DNA from: Glandiceps talaboti
Taxonomy: Eukaryota > Hemichordata > Enteropneusta > Spengelidae
DNA length: 64,000 nt
Direction of reading: 5' to 3'
Assembly: GCF_964340395.1 (NCBI RefSeq)
Contig: NC_135554.1
Span: 20,008,592 to 20,072,591, forward strand
Part shown: one piece after another, positions 27,637-39,866 of the stretch
Numbering within the stretch: position 1 is the stretch's first letter
How the letters are laid out: each line of letters begins with the position of its first letter
Program-made: the position numbers and the translations under genes
The notes under the pieces: generated by a model
The model's database searches: none
What the model saw: the letters and a program-made list of their open reading frames with translations, nothing else
What the model was told of the DNA's origin: nothing

Positions 27637-28303
27637 ATAAGACATAATTTTGATGGATACTTCAGACAAATATTATAAACTAGAGAGGCAATATACCTAC
27701 TTCCTGCCCACATGAACACAAAACACTAATTGGGTCTACTGTCATTGTTGAAATCAAATATTAAGTGCGTTTTCCAATTCACCAATATATTGTCAATAAT
27801 GTACATATAGTCTAGAGACGCTGAGAATGCTTCAGGGCAGTAAGATAAGCCTGAATGTCAGTCTCTTGGTAACAGGAAATGCAAGTGCAAACATCTGGGT
27901 TCCTGTCATTTCAAGTTAAAGATTATGGTTTTTACATTGTAGTAAGGATCTCAAAGAGCCCCGGATTAGGTGAAAAGAGAACCGTATCATCATGTAATTT
28001 TTTTTGGAAGTCAAGTTTACTAAGTCACTAAATGAAACAAATTGTTAAGCAAGACTGACATCTGAGCCAAATTGTATTCTATATATCTAATATAAATAAA
28101 TATGTGTAGTATCAATCCATACTCCATTAGAATTCAGCTTCTTTCTTCAAAATCAATACCAAATTCAGTTCAGATTTATTAGCAATGCACACATACAATT
28201 GTTTACAACTGCAGTACCCTTAGTTATGACAAGCTAGTATGTCAGACACAACACATTTATTCTAAGGCAAATGTTTACAATGCAGTGCAATTAGATTTGA
28301 GGC

Positions 28304-28307
<4 letters not shown>
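27637..28307. other. Unassigned DNA
   Basis: No gene or repeat recognised. Confidence 0.4.
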
Positions 28308-28360
<53 letters not shown>

Positions 28361-28361
28361 G
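28308..28361. repeat. (CAGA)n microsatellite
   Basis: About 13 perfect ACAG/CAGA tetranucleotides. Confidence 0.97.
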
Positions 28362-30980
28362 ACAAACAGACACAATTATATTATTGCAGCATGCAATCCA
28401 GGTCACAAAGCATGAGTGATACAGATAAAATCATCCTATAATCAAAATAGCGTAAACAAGTGGGAAGTCCTTTAAAAAGTACATATTATTAAATATTACA
28501 AAGTGTACACACTCAAATATAATACTGCACTTCTACTTTCCATAAATTCTGAACCATTCTACTGTGAATGAAATCACATCAACTAATATCAGAATCTCAG
28601 TTTTACTTTGTTTCTATGTACTAGCTTGTTGAAAATAATATTGCCAAATGTAAAATTTATCATTTTAACCATCTCTGTACTTATTTCTAATACTAGCTAT
28701 ATTTCAATTTAACAGAACTAATGAAATACCAAATACACATTCATTCTGTTATCTACAGGCAGATTCATCCTCACAATAAATCTTAGCAGTAATTCCAAAC
28801 AAATTTATTGAACATCATTACTGTGTAGAGCAGTTAAGAAAATAATCTGTCCATCAATTTGCTGGGATCAATTACACTGCTAAAATCTGTCAAATTTATC
28901 CAATTTCAATCCTTTACTAGTAAACGGTAATTTGGCTACTTTGCCAGGGTGTCCGCAAAAAACTCAGCATGAATAATCGATCTGACAATATAGTATACCT
29001 TTCTAATATTTCAATAGCGCTAGATACTTATAATCCAGATGCAAGCATCAGATTATGTGGTTCCATGGCAACAGAAAGTTTAGAGTACTATGCACTACAA
29101 ACACACAAAATATCTATTTGCCGTTTCTGATGAGTCTATCAGAGAGCTGCATGTGTCACGGCTTCAATGTTTGATGGACAACGCACTGACACATTTGACA
29201 TAATACATGTATTACTCTCAGTCTAGCAGAGTATTAAATAGCACAAAGGCCATACTCCATGAATGTGTTCAACCAGGTGACCGAAATAGCTCCTTTAAAT
29301 CATCACATCTTAGTTAGCCATTAACTGAAGAATGATGCATGTATATATAGTATACATTACACAGCTGTCAAAGTGTCTATCATGCCTGGCAAATAAATTG
29401 TGTGAGTTCAGTTCAGAACGACAGTTCAACCACAGTAACTGGGAGATCTGTAAAACATCAACCACAGTAACTGGGACATCTGTAACATGATCAACCACAG
29501 TATCTGGGAGATCTACATGAACTACATGAACTACAGTAACTGGAAGATCTGTAACAGATCAACCATAGTAACGAGGAGATCTGTAAAAATTCAACCATAG
29601 TATCTGAGAGATCTGTAATTCTCCATGTAGGCAAACTGAATAAACACTTTGATGATTTAAGTTTTGATACTGACAGAGGCAACAGGACTGCTGAAAAAAT
29701 AACTAAATGGAGATATGTATTTTGAGTCCCAAGTCAACATAAGTCCAACTACTAAGTATGCTTTTAATTGATAAAAATAGCGTCTGAACTTGGCCCTTGT
29801 CCCTTTAATACAATGACATTACCTTTAAAAAGTATTGAATTTTTTTTATTTTCACCTTTCGGGTTTACGACATCTCAATTTTGATGCTACTTGATCAAAA
29901 TTTCAATTTTAATGCCACTTTTTACACATTTTTCTCAAACTACATAGAAAGGTTTGTCAGGATAATCGGGTAAAATCTGATAATCAAGACAACAAAATTG
30001 TTCTGCTTGGCTTCAATATAAACCATTTCCTTACAAACTGCTATAATTCACTATCAAATATTGTGTGAAATCTGGTAAATTTAGAGATTTTGCAAATATT
30101 AAACATTTTGTACATGTACATTCAGTCTATGACAGTTTTGATGAGAGACTTCATTGCTTTGAGCCAAGAAAAATTGTGCCTCTGAGCAATTCATATATCA
30201 TACACGTACAGTCTGGCTTCAACCACTCTGATAAAGAGCCAATCTTACACATTCACGTACATTATAGTTGTTTCTATGGCAACCAAGCAATGTCTATGAC
30301 ATATTTATTGCATCTATATCAATGGTACCGCAAAGACTTCTTTTTTGATGTCAAAGATCTCTTTTTGAAGCCAAATATGACTTCATAATCTCTTCCTTAT
30401 GTCACATGAGATTTCTTAGAAGTATTCTGACATCAAAGATATGTCAGACTTCATATGGTTTCTGGCTTGTTAACTTGTAGGATTCCAACGACATGTACAT
30501 AATAAGACATGGAAGCCCATTCCCATCTCTGACTTCTGGCCTTTGAAGATCATACGGTACTTCTTCTTGTGCATAGCACAACTTCTTTGTAAGACACGGA
30601 AAAAAAATCTGCTTCCGTCAATTCAAAGGATTTGTATGAAATCAATCATTACAACTATTGCTTCTTTGTTGCTATTGTACGAATACTTTTGAGAATTTTC
30701 ACGCATTCATACCTAACATTGCGAATTTGAGATGAATTCTCCCCTGCTGACAGTACATGAATTCTTCTCTGCAGTTAAAGGAAAACTTTCACTTTCAGTC
30801 TGCACTAAGTTGAAATCACAAGTAATTTTCCACTTCATTTTTTGTTGATAGGAATTGTCTGACAGATTTTAAATTTATACAAATCTATACTGTCAATAAT
30901 TTGGAATGAGTGCTCCCTTCCTAGAACAAACTTTAATCAATACACAATAGTGTTCACTACATATGAAGGGTTGATATTTG
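28362..30980. other. Unassigned AT-rich DNA
   Basis: Outside the minisatellite at 29425 no gene is supported. A 107-codon frame at 30065-30388 has a non-ATG start and no recognisable motif. Confidence 0.35.
29425..29620. repeat. ~33-bp minisatellite (about 6 units)
   Basis: Units share 'caacca(c/t)agta(a/t)ctggga' followed by 'gatctgtaa' and a variable linker (aaacat, catgat, acagat, aaaatt). One unit carries a small internal duplication of 'catgaacta'. Two overlapping minus-strand open frames (29310-29682) are products of the array. Confidence 0.85.
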
Positions 30981-31270
30981 CATATTCATGCCATTAGCAT
31001 ACTAAGAACAATATATAGTGGACACACATAAAGTGTCAACATTTTGTAATTTCATTACATTTGCATAACTATATTACTACTATCAACATACATGCAGTGT
31101 ACACTGTATAGAATTCATACATTAATTAATTATCACTGCTTGTAAAGTGTCAACATTAGCTAATTATGATTCTATATGCATACTGACAGTTGTAGTAATG
31201 TAATTGTACAGTGTACACTAATTGCATGTAAAGTGTCATATTTGCATATTCATTATGTCATTTGCATATT
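30981..31270. repeat. Degenerate ~100-bp repeat rich in ATTTGCAT octamers
   Basis: 'aaagtgtca' recurs at about 31031, 31145 and 31229, followed each time by 'acatt' or 'tatttgcat'. The segment holds at least five TTTGCATA or ATTTGCAT motifs, the POU-domain octamer or its complement. In AT-rich DNA some are expected by chance, but the clustering follows the repeat. Confidence 0.5.
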
Positions 31271-34200
31271 GATTACAGTTAAAACAGTGTCTCCTGTATC
31301 AATACTGCATGCTTTTAGCTACACTGTCAAAGTACCCTCAAATAAAGACTTATCATGCAACTATTTGCACATCCATAATATCAAAACAATATTGTGATGG
31401 TGACAAATATGAAAATGAAAATATGAGTATGTGAGGCATCTAAGAAGGGTAAAACCAGATTAAAGATAAGATTATGTAGAATTATGCTGAATGTACCATA
31501 TGGACACCTGAATCTGTTATTACAAAGTAGCTGAAAAACAATTCTCAGGCTCTATATTTTCAAATAATTCACATAATTTCTTTTGAAGCTTGTGAATAAA
31601 GAAATCTGTTCTTTAAGGTCTTTTTGACATAATTATTCCAATATTTTTCACACATTGTGGACTATGAATCTCCATGTAATGACTGATTAATCTGATATAT
31701 ACAAAGTACACATTGTACTTTCAGTTCAAATCTCCACTAATGCACACAGTAGCCTGCGGAGCATTTAATTTATCAAACAACTGTTCGAATTTGACCCAAC
31801 CCACCCTTAGGCAGGAATCTCATTTATGGAAGCCTACAGGGAAAGACATATATATCTCTTCTTCGCATTTACAACATTGCTTACAATTTATAAATTAAAT
31901 AAATGTACAACAGGAGCGACTGACAATCCAATTCCGAATTCTGAATTATTCAATGGAAAGAGTGCAATCCCATCTTTTGGCTATACATCTTTTAGAAAAG
32001 GGTTCTGAAAGAGATTGACATTTATTTGAACTTTTCTTATTTAATGTTGAAAATGCATGAAAATATAATTTAAAGTTCTTTTGCAAAATATGGGCATATT
32101 GGCGTGAAAATACATAACTTGTAAAATGTTAACGAAAGTTAATAAACTCTGGGTTCATACAAAACATGGTAACATGTAGTACAATGTATCAATTGCAAAT
32201 TTCCACTCACAGTCAAAAATTCTAGGAAGAGAATCTCAAAGTGTAAACTAATGGCGTATCACATATTTTTATCATTCTTGTGAGAAAAATAACTACTATG
32301 TAATGAAACGATACACTTGAAACCTTCATGTATAACAGACTGCCACTAATGATGTACATGTAACTCTACACTTCAGGCAAAAATTACCCAATCATGAAAT
32401 GTAACTAACAAGTAGTGGAGCTTCTATAAAATTTGCATATATTAAGCATTCAAAATGTGGGCAGCAAATTTTTCACCATGAAACATCTCAACCTCTATTT
32501 TCAAATTGATATTTTTCCATGATACTGTAACAGCAGTTTTTATCTACAAGTAGGCTTTAATTTTGTCGACAGTAAATAAATTCATCCCTGGAGATTTAAA
32601 ACTTTTCAGTGCTATAAAAATAATTTTATTTTTAACTTCCATTTTTCAATTTCTCTAACTTTAGCAGAGGTATACATGTAGATGAAGTTTTCTCTGGGAT
32701 TCCATTTTAATGGATGGTCAAAATGGTAATAGCAAATAAAATTTCAAATAAAAAATAACCACCCTTTTTCACAGTACATTTGCTGTTTATTAATTTGCAT
32801 TATTAAATAATGCCAATGTACAAAAAAAAATACATGTACAAGAATACCAGTTTCAAAATTAAAAACTTACAAATCTACAAAGTAAGATGAAATGACAAGG
32901 CCAAATGAAAAATAATTATGTGTTTCCAATAATCCAACTGAAACTACTTTCAGCTGTCGACCTTAAAACACTTTTTCAAACATTTTTTCAAACATATAAA
33001 ACAAAAAGATTACAAAATCCTTGTTCTCTTGACCTTCATTTGTTTTCTTTCCCCAGCTATATTTGTACATATTTCATCAAACTATCACAAAAGGGGTATT
33101 AAAAAGATTGACATTTTCTTTGATTTTGGGTTGAAGCAATATTTTTCAAAAATAAAAACAATTAAAAAGCTAAAATAAAATTATAAAATAAATTTCTACC
33201 TTCCCTATTTTCTGAGACCATGTTATTGGAAACATTCAATCTATTTTTTTTCCACCAAAATGAAGTAAAAATAACTTAGAATAAAAAAATACTAGAAACT
33301 TAACCCAGCAACTATTTTCATTTATCATTTTGAGAAAGTTGTCGAATGTCATCCTGGGAACATATACTGCTGGAAGTGTTTCTATATAACACACACAAAA
33401 AAGAAAAACATTTGAAAGGATACTTTACACAGAAATGTACAGAAGTCCATTTTTGCCAAATAACACTGTTACAATACATAATATACACTTGTGACATTCA
33501 AAATATATAATGTGATAAAAGGAAAGTGCTTCTTGGAAATACATTTAAAGAATTAACAAGGGAAAACAAAATACATGGAAAACACATTATACAATTTTGA
33601 ATTTGTTAAAATGCAGTGATAATCCTACTACAGAGTTGTCACATTAATGATGAAAAGTATTGTTATCAAATATCTTTATTCGGGGTAGTTCAAATAAGTG
33701 CTGCAGTAAAGTAATTAAAGCCATCAAGGCAAGTGGAAAGTGAGAAGCTGTTAACAAAATCATCACATCCACTCTTTATAAAGAACACCATTCTCATTGT
33801 TATTTTCATTTTTTACACACAAAATGGAAAATTCAACTTTACTTCCAAGTATCTAGAAATCAATACTGTCTGACTGGCTTATACAGAGTTATACAAAGGA
33901 AATGAAATAAAGTCCAAATGAAATCTGTTTCTATACAAATATAGTTAGTTTTCTACTTAAGACATTCAATTAATTGTACAAATATTCTCATGCTATAGGT
34001 AAAATGTATACAAAATAATTCATTTGATTTGCATTAGCAGCATACAATTTCAATATCCCATTTCATAAATTGTAAACCTTCCAAGTGGGTAATAATTTTT
34101 TTAATGATTTTTAGGCATAGACAAACAAAATTCAACCACACTTTAACTAAATAATGTTTATATTATAAAATCCTTACAGAACTTGACCATTTTTTAAATA

Positions 34201-34749
34201 AATGTGCATCTATCAAAATCTCTCATATTTCAATATAGGTGGCATTTCTGTTTAAATCTTTATGTTAAGTGCCAATATAACTAAAACTGCAATATGAAAC
34301 AGCTGCTATACACTTCTTGTAAAAGGAGAAGTAAATTGCTATGACTGCCAAAAGATATGATCTGTAGACTAAACTACATGCCTAAGTAATGATGACAATT
34401 CATACACATAAATAGAAAGATTATTCATATTGGTTATTCAGAGGAAAACATTTACAACAACATTCTAAAAACTAACTGCAACAAAGGAAGAGTAGGAGAA
34501 ATACATCTCAATATCAAGTAATTCAGCAATACCTTTGGATGCTGCCTACTTCATGATAGTATACTCTAGAGAAAGCAATTACTAAAATATGTTTTTATTT
34601 CATATCTTCCTTCTTGTATATTTAACGCTCTAATTCCCACTTGTAGTGAAAGCTCCTTATGTTACCCATTTTCAGCAGAATAATATCATAGGAAATCATC
34701 AAAAGCAATATGTTTGCTGATCAGTGAGCTTTAACATTAAGTAAAAGCA
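31271..34749. other. Unassigned very AT-rich DNA
   Basis: No gene or strong repeat. Many A- and T-runs; frames of 60-73 codons at 31176-32008 and 32905-33102 have no supporting features. Confidence 0.4.
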
Positions 34750-34940
34750 TACATACACATAGATACATAAATACATACATACATACATACATATATACAT
34801 ACATACATACATACACACACACACATACATACATACATACATACATACACACACGTACGTACGTACGTACGTACGTACGTACGTACATACATACATACAT
34901 ACATACATACATACATACATACATACATACATACATACAT

Positions 34941-35015
<75 letters not shown>

Positions 35016-35096
35016 TACATACATACATACATATATACATACATTTTTGTACACACACACACACACACACATACATACACACACACACATATATAT
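34750..35096. repeat. Compound microsatellite (CATA/GTAC/CAGA/CA)
   Basis: Ordered blocks: CATA units, CA, CATA, then (GTAC)n at about 34853-34886, CATA, a long CAGA block (34943-35013), CATA again and CA with interruptions. Three minus-strand frames of 121-129 codons (MYVC and SVCL repeats) come from it. The CATA block is the likely precursor from which GTAC and CAGA arose by point change and expansion (inference). Confidence 0.97.
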
Positions 35097-35639
35097 TTTA
35101 CACAAAATTAAACAATTTTCTGGTAAAATTGTAAAACATATAACATGTTACTAGATCAGGTTCAGCAGTGTTTCCTACAAAAGCATTATTTGGTACACCA
35201 CTCAATTATTTCAATATGTGTAGATTCTTACAAACTCTGATTGTACCAATGGATAGTCTGTTTACTGTGTGTACAATATGGCTGATCAAAAATCTGGAAT
35301 AGCCTTCTTAATAATCAACTTTAATATTGAGTTATTGATCTTACTTGCATATTATAATAGCAACGCTGTGACTTATGCATGTAAGTATGGCATATTTAGG
35401 GCATTTCCACAAGTGCTTATGAAGAACTTCTCTGCTGCTGTACTTTTACAAATGAAACAATAAGTACAAATAATATGTATTACTACATAATTAAAATTTT
35501 ATAATTATATGATACTTATGAAAGTAAAAAAAACAACTTAAACCTTAAGTAAAGACAATGAAGGGTAATTAATTATTATGTGATTAAACCACAAATTAAT
35601 GTTTGAATATAGCCTGGAATAGAAAATCGTTGAATCCTT

Positions 35640-35890
35640 ATAATTGTTTATACATACATGTATACATTCTGGGGAAAAATCCAAATATAATTTTTTTTGT
35701 TTGAATTATTAACTACATACTATATATCCTGGAAAAAATCCAAATTTAATATTTTGTTTCACTTCTTAAATACATAATACATGTCCTTGAAAAAAATCCA
35801 AATTTCCATATTTCGTTTCAATTCTTAAATACATAATATATAGATCCTGGAAAAAATCCAAATTTAATATTTCGTTTGAATTCTTTGTTT
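35640..35890. repeat. ~62-bp tandem repeat (4 units)
   Basis: Each unit contains 'cctggaaaaaatccaaattt' or a variant, then 'aatatttcgtttcaattctt' and 'aaatacataata'. Units start near 35669, 35729, 35783 and 35848. Confidence 0.8.
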
Positions 35891-35979
35891 GGTAATCGAT
35901 ACTTTATATAATAGCCAACACACTTAACAGGCAAATGTGAATACATGAGCTGTCATGCCCTATTACTCAATATATTAAA

Positions 35980-36174
35980 GTGAACTTCCTGAGTTGGGTA
36001 ATATTTGGTCAAGTGTTTCCTATTGAAGGAAATGTGGGGCCAGATGTTTACTATGAAAACAGTACAGGCAACGTTTTTAAAGAAAACTTCATCTCCATTT
36101 CTCCTACCAAATATTGTTACTTTGATGAATTAACAGCTTTGTATGAAAAGACAGAATCAATTTCTTCTCTGTAA
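35980..36174 (+). other. Short open frame of protein-like composition
   Basis: A 64-codon frame (GTG first codon) follows 'tattaaag' and could be a terminal exon. Its composition (e.g. FPIEGNVGPDVYYENSTG, 18 residues) is less repetitive than other frames here. No ATG start, no recognised family and no partner exon are visible; chance is the default explanation. Confidence 0.12.
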
Positions 36175-36607
36175 ATTAAAAACGACACATGTTGACCCTG
36201 TTATTAAGCTCTGATATATAATTCATAAACTTATAAATAAATGATTGTGATACATGTATAAATAATAATTTTGGTATCTGTCTGCAGGTCTCGATAGGAA
36301 AACGTTTGAATTCAAACGATACAATGATGCTCCTTACAAAAGAATTCTCCCAAGTCAGGGTTAGACCATATATCCTTGGATAAACTCTTTCACCTGACCA
36401 TAGTTAGCTCATTGTTGGTTTCCTCTTTGACAACCACATGCAAATGATTGTGCATCGTACACTTACATATACCGTTAACATGCGGTGAAAAGCAATTTCC
36501 TAAATGGCCTTGTTGGTTTGTTGATTTACTGCCAATCAATCACTTTGACAGTGAGATAATTTACAAGATGAATAGGTAATAGATGATATAAATCGCTCAT
36601 TTTTTTC

Positions 36608-36935
36608 TACAAGGAATCAATTTTTTCAATATCATATTATGATACACAATGTTAACGCAAAGTGTTTCTTTTAAAACATATTCCTCATAGAAAAATTACT
36701 TTGATACTTATATATACATTTCCATACAGAATCTACTTCTAAATATTAAATAATATGATACTATGTAAGAACACAATGTTTCTTTTTTTAAATAAACATT
36801 TCAAATCTTTTCTAAAATACAAGGAATTGATTTTTTTCAATATTACATGATACCCGATGTCAAAGCAAAATGTTTATCCTTGTTTTAAAACATGTTCCTC
36901 ATAGAAATTAATTTTATATTTATGTCAGAGCCTTT
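36608..36935. repeat. Diverged direct duplication (~215-bp spacing)
   Basis: Blocks 'aaggaatcaattttttcaat', 'gatacacaatgttaacgcaa', 'ttttaaaacatattcctcat' and 'agaaaaatta' at 36613-36700 recur as 'aaggaattgatttttttcaa', 'gatacccgatgtcaaagcaa', 'ttttaaaacatgttcctcat' and 'agaaatta' at 36822-36911. Confidence 0.75.
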
Positions 36936-37327
36936 TTTAAATAAACATCTTTCTATCCACTGATGTAAAGAAAAGATGGATAGAGTAATAAATACAGACT
37001 ATTGAGGGCCATGATTTTGCTAAGGTCCAGGTGAACCCAGTACAACAGAAAAAGGAAAAGTGGGAATCCGTGTGGTTTCCTGAACAATAATTTTGTTTGA
37101 AAAACGTAGTAAAATTACTGAGGAACCAAGTACATTTTACCTAATTGCTGACCTTAGCTATAACCCTAGTGAGTATCTAGGCATATACATGTTCAACTTT
37201 GAAAATTGCCTGTAAACATTCTAAATTTAACAACCTATGTCTTGTTATTTTTTCATTTCAATAATAAGCCCAATTTGAAATATACACGTACCTGTCATTA
37301 TTTCAAATCTGGTTCATATCACTGCTA

Positions 37328-37672
37328 CATAATATCTTTCCAGTTACCCGAATCCATCTAATTTTTCACTGCCGACCCTAATCCTTTCACATATTCATGA
37401 AAAAATAAATCGCAAAAATTGTGAAGTCTCGCGAAAAATAGTGAACAAAAAAACTGACATCAACTTAAAAAGACAATATAAAAGTGTTCTTCCAATCTCT
37501 AATGGCCGTACATCTGATGGGAAGAAACCAATAACACAGAGACCATATAGAAAACAACAGAAAACATAACTACCTGAACTAGACACTCACACATGAGAAG
37601 AAGAAAAATCTACCTACCCCACCTATTCTAAAATTGAGCGTAATTGGAACCACACAATTTGTTTAGGCCTTA
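37328..37672 (-). mobile_element. MITE family A, reverse-oriented copy
   Basis: Read on the minus strand it starts AAGGCCTAAACAAATTGTGT, continues GGTTCCAATTACGCTCAATT, 'ttagaataggtggggtaggt', and ends with 'gattcgggtaactgg', with the outermost right terminus worn. The interior matches 8171-8552 closely, including 'gtgtctagttcaggtagtta'. Confidence 0.85.
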
Positions 37673-39781
37673 ACAATAAGTTAGAATGTGATATTAATAT
37701 GCCACTTTTAATTTAAAATATCAGCATAATGTTTGTCTGAAGTATTTTATGTTGATGTGAATACACAACTATTAACCTAAAAAAGTGAAAAAGAAATGTT
37801 TTCTTGAGTGTTTCTCTCTTACTAGTGTTTTATATGAATATAACTAAATAATTTCATTTTTCATTTAAAAAGTGAAATATCAATCATTGAATATTTGTCT
37901 GAAGTGTTGATGGAAATATCCAACCTTGGATTTCTAAAGAACAAGCAAAATATTTCCTTTAATATACGGTCTGCCCCAAGTGTTTTATGATATCTCTTAT
38001 CACCCAACCTTATCTGCTGGAACAGTGTCATTCTTATCTTCCAAGAAGTGAACATTAAACCTTACCCTTGAGGGCAGGATGCCATTTGAATTTAAATACA
38101 CACATTTTTCTATGATTAATCAACATTTTACTTTGTTTTGAAGTCATGCCAAGACATTAGTAGTAAACTTTGCCCTTATGAGCAGGATTCCATCTAAATG
38201 AAAAGAAAAACGCACATTTTTCTGTGATTCATTGCCATTGTACTTTGTTTGGAAGTTATGAATTAAGAAATGAATCTTTATATTCACTTGTATGACATTT
38301 TCACTTGGAATATGCCATCACAGCCAAAAAAACAATTGACGTGACAAAAAAATAGCGCCAATGGCATTGCAGCACAACTGTAGAATTTGTGATTTTTAGA
38401 AAAATGTTTTATAATCCACATGTCAGTCAATCCCCCTGTTGTTATCTATGCAACATACTTCATCATTTTACTATTGCTATGTGTGTGGAATCTTAGTTGC
38501 TGGGTGACTATATATGGCATATCCTAACACTTGGACTGGGCTCTTGAGAAATAAAATGGAATTGAAGTCTCCTAAGTCAATAAAATGGACATTACACTAC
38601 AAATTCTGTTTGGGTTCACTCATACATCACATCTTCCTACGGCTAACAGCAGAATTTTCATAAACGCATTCATTCTGAGGTGTTTTCATGTGTGCCATCT
38701 CTGACAAAAACACAGGATGTAGAACCGACAATAAACTTTACCACTGTGGACAGGATGCCAAATCACAGCTTACTATGTTTAAATCTAACAAAAGAATTTT
38801 TATAATCATATTAACTTCTGAGATGTTCTCACTTGTGTCGCCTCAGAAGAAGAAAAAAACATGACATAAAACCTGCATTAGCGCCATGTGACATAAAAAC
38901 CCACAATGAATTCCCACATTACCTCAAGAAGATTACATATGAGGAATTAGTTGAATTGCCTACATAACTGATTACTCCCCATGTGAATACATAAAAAAAT
39001 AATTGGAAAGATATTATAATGCTACATTGAAAACAGCAGTCACTTTCAAGAAAGCAAGCACTAATCTGCAAGGATTATAACATATCAACTTTTTGCTCTA
39101 CACTTATATATATTACATACAGCAATACATCAGACTTTGATACATGTATACTAATTACTTCATAGGTAAAATATCATGTACACTTTATGAAATGACAACA
39201 TGAAAGCAGAAATACAGATAACAAATACTTAACACATGACGTATTTTCTGTTGACTCGTGACCTCTCGTCTGATGACCCCCCTAAGTATGTGTTTAATTA
39301 CAAATATTGTGGGTGAATGACATTCATACAACCACCTGATATTCAATCATTACACAACTTTTCTAATTTGATATGGTTGTTGATCATCAATTATATTTGT
39401 AATACTGATATATTATATGTATCAGTTGTAACATTATAGGATTATATAAGTAACAAATATGGTGAGATTAAAACCAGGACAAGGATTCAAGTAATCATAT
39501 TAAAGAGTGAGGAAATCCAGGATGTCATTTCACTACAATAACGTATGTAGAAGATTATTTCTCTGTTACAGGAGTGTACCTTGATTAAAATGACCTCAGA
39601 TTGAGTCATTTCTTTTAATCCTACTTGAGAGTTTTGATAAAAGGGTAGTGGCCATTTGCTATATGATACATGTAATATGTATGTATAAGGTATACAGATT
39701 CATGTAATGATACGGTATATACATACATGTACGTGCATGCATGCATATATACATGTACATACTTACATACATGTACATATG
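37673..39781. other. Unassigned AT-rich DNA
   Basis: Apart from the duplication at 38050-38265, no gene or repeat is supported. Confidence 0.4.
38050..38265. repeat. ~113-bp tandem duplication
   Basis: 'taaaccttacccttgagggc', 'aggatgccat..aaat', 'cacatttttct.tgatt', 'actttgttttgaagtcatg' at 38056-38149 recur as 'taaactttgcccttatgagc', 'aggattccat', 'cacatttttctgtgatt', 'actttgtttggaagttatg' at 38164-38262. A third, weaker relative of the first block is near 38727-38755. Confidence 0.75.
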
Positions 39782-39788
39782 TACACAT

Positions 39789-39823
<35 letters not shown>

Positions 39824-39835
39824 TACATACATACA

Positions 39836-39865
<30 letters not shown>
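39782..39865. repeat. (CAGA)n(CATA)n compound microsatellite
   Basis: About nine CAGA units pass into about ten CATA units, the same order of blocks as in the 34.75-kb array. Six overlapping frames on both strands derive from it. Confidence 0.97.

Positions 39866-39866
<1 letters not shown>

Noticed and set aside
28308-28361. Possible CRISPR-like array
   Set aside because: It is a simple CAGA microsatellite without spacers; the genome is eukaryotic.
34699-35105. Three minus-strand open frames of 121-129 codons with MYVC/SVCL repeats
   Set aside because: They are translations of the CATA/CAGA/GTAC microsatellite; a 4-bp unit keeps several frames open at once.
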